Source: Flavobacterium ginsenosidimutans (lineage in GTDB: Bacteria > Bacteroidota > Bacteroidia > Flavobacteriales > Flavobacteriaceae). From it: a stretch of DNA of 64,000 nucleotides. The stretch lies in NCBI RefSeq assembly GCF_003254625.1, contig NZ_QJRJ01000082.1:310001-374000 (forward strand), read 5' to 3'. Positions 61,340 to 64,000 of this stretch are shown here, piece after piece; the stretch's first letter is position 1, and each line of letters starts with the position of its first letter. The translations under genes and the position numbers were made by a program. The notes beneath the pieces were generated by a model. It made no database searches. It was not told the origin of the DNA and saw only the letters and a program-made list of their open reading frames with translations.

Positions 61340-63721
61340 TCAATTTCTATTAGCATCATTTGCCTGTCTAATTACTTTTGGGTCGGTTAAATTAAAACGA
61401 TAGACAAAACTCAAGCGATATCTTGCGGCATTTGGAATACTATTTTCTTTAACAATATAATCAGTTCCAGTTGTGACGCTTTTGTTCTGGCGAAGATTAA
61501 AAGCATTTGTTACATCAAAAACAATAGTAGCTTTATCTTTCAGCAGTAATTTACTTAATCCGAAATCAATGGATTGTAATGCTTCGTTTGTAGTTTGTGC
61601 ATTGCGCTTTTCGCTACGAAAATTATAACGTCCTTGAAAACTAAATTTAGATGGAAGTTTGATTTGTGTACTTAAACGTGCAGTAAAGTTATCACTGTCG
61701 TAATCAAGATTCTCCTGCATATAATTTCCTTTTTGCTTGAAGTGATAGTAATTCATTTCAGCATTAATCTGAAGCCATTTTAAAGGATTATATAATATCG
61801 ATAATTCAATTCCGCTCCTTATTTCGTAATCAATATTTATGGGCGTTGTTATAAAAATATCATCTTGGCGATAAGTAAAATCCTGAATATAACCTTTTTC
61901 ATATTGATAATAAATTGAAGGATTTAAAGTGAATGTTTTCCATGTTTTAAGAAACGCCATTTCAAATGCATCTGTATAAGAAGGGTTTAAGTCAGGATTT
62001 CCAATATATTGTGCATTTAAATCTGTGACTTCATTGAATGGATATAAAGCATATAAAGACGGACGTCTAATGCGTTTGCTGTAGTTTAATTGTAAAGTCG
62101 AAGCATCAAACTTATAATTTAGATTGACAGTCGGAAAGAGTTTATTATAGTTTTTTTTATCGTTATAAGTGTTTTCGAAATCTTTAATCGAAATAGCTGT
62201 AAACTCTGTTCTCAGTCCAAGCATATAGCTAAATTTCTTGATTTTGCTGCTAAATTGCGTGTAAGCGCCTGTTATGGTTTCATCATAATTTAAGTCATTA
62301 TCAATATTCTGATAAATGACCCAATTATTGTCCTTTTGTTCTTCTGCAAGATAATCACTAGAAACAGTCCGAATTTCAGTTTTTATTCCGAATTCTAAAA
62401 CCGAAATACTGTCAATAGGCTGTATAAAATCAGTTTTAGCAAGGAAATCTTTGCTGTTTCCTACTGAGCTTGTTCTAATGCCAGGAAGAGCCATTGCTTC
62501 AGGAAGCAGCTTTTGTGTCGAAAGATCCCATTTTTTATCACTGTTCCACCAATCGTATTGTATATCAATCGTCCATTTTTTTGCTTTCTGTTTGAATGTC
62601 CGAGTATAATTAAATTCAAACTGACTATAATCACGTTTTTCCAATGATTTTCCATGTCTTGTCAAAAGGCTGTCAGGCGTTGTATTTCCTAAATCGTTAT
62701 CATAATTGTATTGCAAATTGGTTTTATCATTATCATGTGTTGCATTCTTTAAAAAAGCAGTTGTTATAGTCTGATGTTCATTAATAAAATAATCAGCGCC
62801 TATATAAAGCAATTTTCCATCGTCGTGACGGTCTTCATTTTGTACACGATTCATGTAATTTGGAGAAGTTGTACTATTAGTTAACTGATTTGTAGTGTAT
62901 AAACCTTCATAATCGCTAGAACGTATGCTAAAATTGGAAAAAACATTGATTTTATTTGATTTATAATTAATGCTCGGATTAAGACGACTATCATTTGGCG
63001 AACCACCTACCAATCGGACTTGACCGCTAAAACCGCTTTTTTTATTCTTTTTTAATATGATATTAATAATTCCCGCAGAACCCGCAGCATCATATCTTGA
63101 CGAAGGATTGGTAATAACTTCTATTCTTTCAATTTGATCGGCTGCAATTTGGTCAAGTGCATTACTTTGGGTAAGACCAGATTGTCTCCCATTAATTAGT
63201 ATCAAAACATTGCTATTTCCTCTAAGGCTTATTGTTCCAGATGGATCGACAGCGACTGATGGAACGCCATTAAGTACATCATGAGCAGAGCCATTTTGCG
63301 ACAAGACATCTTTCCCAACTTCAAAAACCTTTTTATCGAGCTTTAAACTAATATTGGATTTTTGCCCATTTATTTCAACCGATTTTAATTGAACAGCATC
63401 GGCATTTAAACCAATTGTTCCTAATTCAATTCTAGGTTTTCCAGATATAATTTCTAATGCATGTGTATAATTTTGATAGCCAATATAACTAAATGAAATA
63501 TTCAGTTTCCCTGTTAAAACGCCTTCCAAAGTAAAAACACCATGCTCATTGGTCACACCTGTCATTACTATTTTTGAGGTACTATCTTGTATTGCGACGG
63601 TTACATATTGCAATGCTTCTTTTGTTATATTATCCTGAACCTTGCCTGAAATTATGGTTTGCTGAGCAATTCCTAGAAAAGGAATAAATAAAAGTAAAAA
63701 ACTGATTATTAAGCGTTTCAT
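61340..63721 (-). CDS. TonB-dependent receptor-like protein, outer-membrane barrel family 3
   Basis: 793 residues with a signal peptide ending ...PFLGIAQ. A carboxypeptidase-regulatory-like domain (ISGKVQDNITKEALQYVTVA) at about 22-105, plug domain with SLRGNSNVLILINGR and YDAAGSAGIINIILKK, then a barrel in OMP_b-brl_3 style. No substrate-binding lipoprotein gene adjoins it. Members are involved in uptake of peptides, siderophores or unknown ligands. Confidence 0.9.
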   Translation of the reverse strand: MKRLIISFLLLFIPFLGIAQQTIISGKVQDNITKEALQYVTVAIQDSTSKIVMTGVTNEHGVFTLEGVLTGKLNISFSYIGYQNYTHALEIISGKPRIELGTIGLNADAVQLKSVEINGQKSNISLKLDKKVFEVGKDVLSQNGSAHDVLNGVPSVAVDPSGTISLRGNSNVLILINGRQSGLTQSNALDQIAADQIERIEVITNPSSRYDAAGSAGIINIILKKNKKSGFSGQVRLVGGSPNDSRLNPSINYKSNKINVFSNFSIRSSDYEGLYTTNQLTNSTTSPNYMNRVQNEDRHDDGKLLYIGADYFINEHQTITTAFLKNATHDNDKTNLQYNYDNDLGNTTPDSLLTRHGKSLEKRDYSQFEFNYTRTFKQKAKKWTIDIQYDWWNSDKKWDLSTQKLLPEAMALPGIRTSSVGNSKDFLAKTDFIQPIDSISVLEFGIKTEIRTVSSDYLAEEQKDNNWVIYQNIDNDLNYDETITGAYTQFSSKIKKFSYMLGLRTEFTAISIKDFENTYNDKKNYNKLFPTVNLNYKFDASTLQLNYSKRIRRPSLYALYPFNEVTDLNAQYIGNPDLNPSYTDAFEMAFLKTWKTFTLNPSIYYQYEKGYIQDFTYRQDDIFITTPINIDYEIRSGIELSILYNPLKWLQINAEMNYYHFKQKGNYMQENLDYDSDNFTARLSTQIKLPSKFSFQGRYNFRSEKRNAQTTNEALQSIDFGLSKLLLKDKATIVFDVTNAFNLRQNKSVTTGTDYIVKENSIPNAARYRLSFVYRFNLTDPKVIRQANDANRN

Positions 63722-63845
63722 GTTGATTGATTTTGTAGTACAAGATTAACAGATAAAACAAAATGCCATTCTTGAAAACATTCAAACGGCTCTATAAGCT
63801 TCTCAAATGCATTTTTCGATTAGATATTTATTTTATCTTTATCTC

Positions 63846-64000
63846 ATGTATAAATCCTACTTTTTTGCAGTTTTGTTTCTTCTAATGTTTACCTCGTGTA
63901 AGTATTACAAAGAATACGTTACAACTGATGTGACCTACGATGTTGACTATGATCATGAACTGAATGATTGGCATATGCCCGATAGTTCCAGTTTTAAATT
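63846..64000 (+). CDS. Lipoprotein, 3' end outside window
   Basis: 51 codons are visible. MYKSYFFAVLFLLMFTSC is a lipoprotein signal with lipobox MFTSC at Cys18, followed by KYYKEYVTTDVTYDVDYDH. The frame stays open to the end of the window. Function cannot be read from this part. Confidence 0.65.
   Translation, partial: MYKSYFFAVLFLLMFTSCKYYKEYVTTDVTYDVDYDHELNDWHMPDSSSFK

Overview
The window is chromosomal DNA of a Bacteroidota bacterium, most probably a Flavobacterium. It is AT-rich, promoters carry the Bacteroidota -7 box TAnnTTTG, and a SusC/SusD pair, several TonB-dependent receptors and flavobacterial small proteins are present. I see no rRNA, tRNA, CRISPR array, transposase or prophage gene. 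The left edge cuts a ring-cleaving dioxygenase and the right edge cuts a lipoprotein gene.

Layout. 1-16.8 kb: a stress and detoxification block. It holds an MhqO-like dioxygenase, an MhqD-like esterase, cupin, GNAT, TMEM175, Dps, DUF1275, DoxX, amidohydrolase, isochorismatase-fold hydrolase, alginate-export-type porin and an alpha/beta hydrolase, interleaved with a sigma-54 activator and a kinase/activator pair. 17.2-23.2 kb: a compact + strand locus that looks like copper acquisition or handling: two small Cys proteins, a YtkA-like lipoprotein, an OprC/NosA-like TonB receptor, and an MbnP/MbnH pair. 23.4-29.5 kb: small hypotheticals, a zinc-finger/FAD monooxygenase fusion, and an isochorismatase/hydrolase operon. 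29.6-34.9 kb: a SusC/SusD operon behind a 390-nt leader that encodes a Cys-Cys mini-peptide. 35-49.7 kb: SDR, more isochorismatase and alpha/beta hydrolases, a second kinase/activator pair, a C10 protease, a luciferase-like oxidoreductase and bioB. 49.9-56.5 kb: a cupin/CMD/hydrolase operon, two Crp/Fnr regulators and two DJ-1/PfpI proteins. 56.8-63.7 kb: a third kinase/activator pair and a TonB receptor.

How it works together. Three TPR-HisKA_2 kinases pair with receiver-AAA-Fis sigma-54 activators, and a fourth activator lacks a receiver; all four keep the GAFTGA loop. Several hydrolase operons have -24/-12 like promoters 30-36 nt before their starts, so they are candidate targets. Independently, four promoters (dioxygenase, alpha/beta hydrolase, cupin/CMD operon, DJ-1/ABM fusion) share a 17-bp operator TTRAYYTWGRTTAAGAA at exactly the same distance (31 bp) from the -7 box. 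This is a new candidate regulon for electrophile or quinone stress, plausibly run by one of the two Crp/Fnr proteins encoded inside it. A third palindrome, ACGATATATCGT, marks three intergenic regions of the left block.
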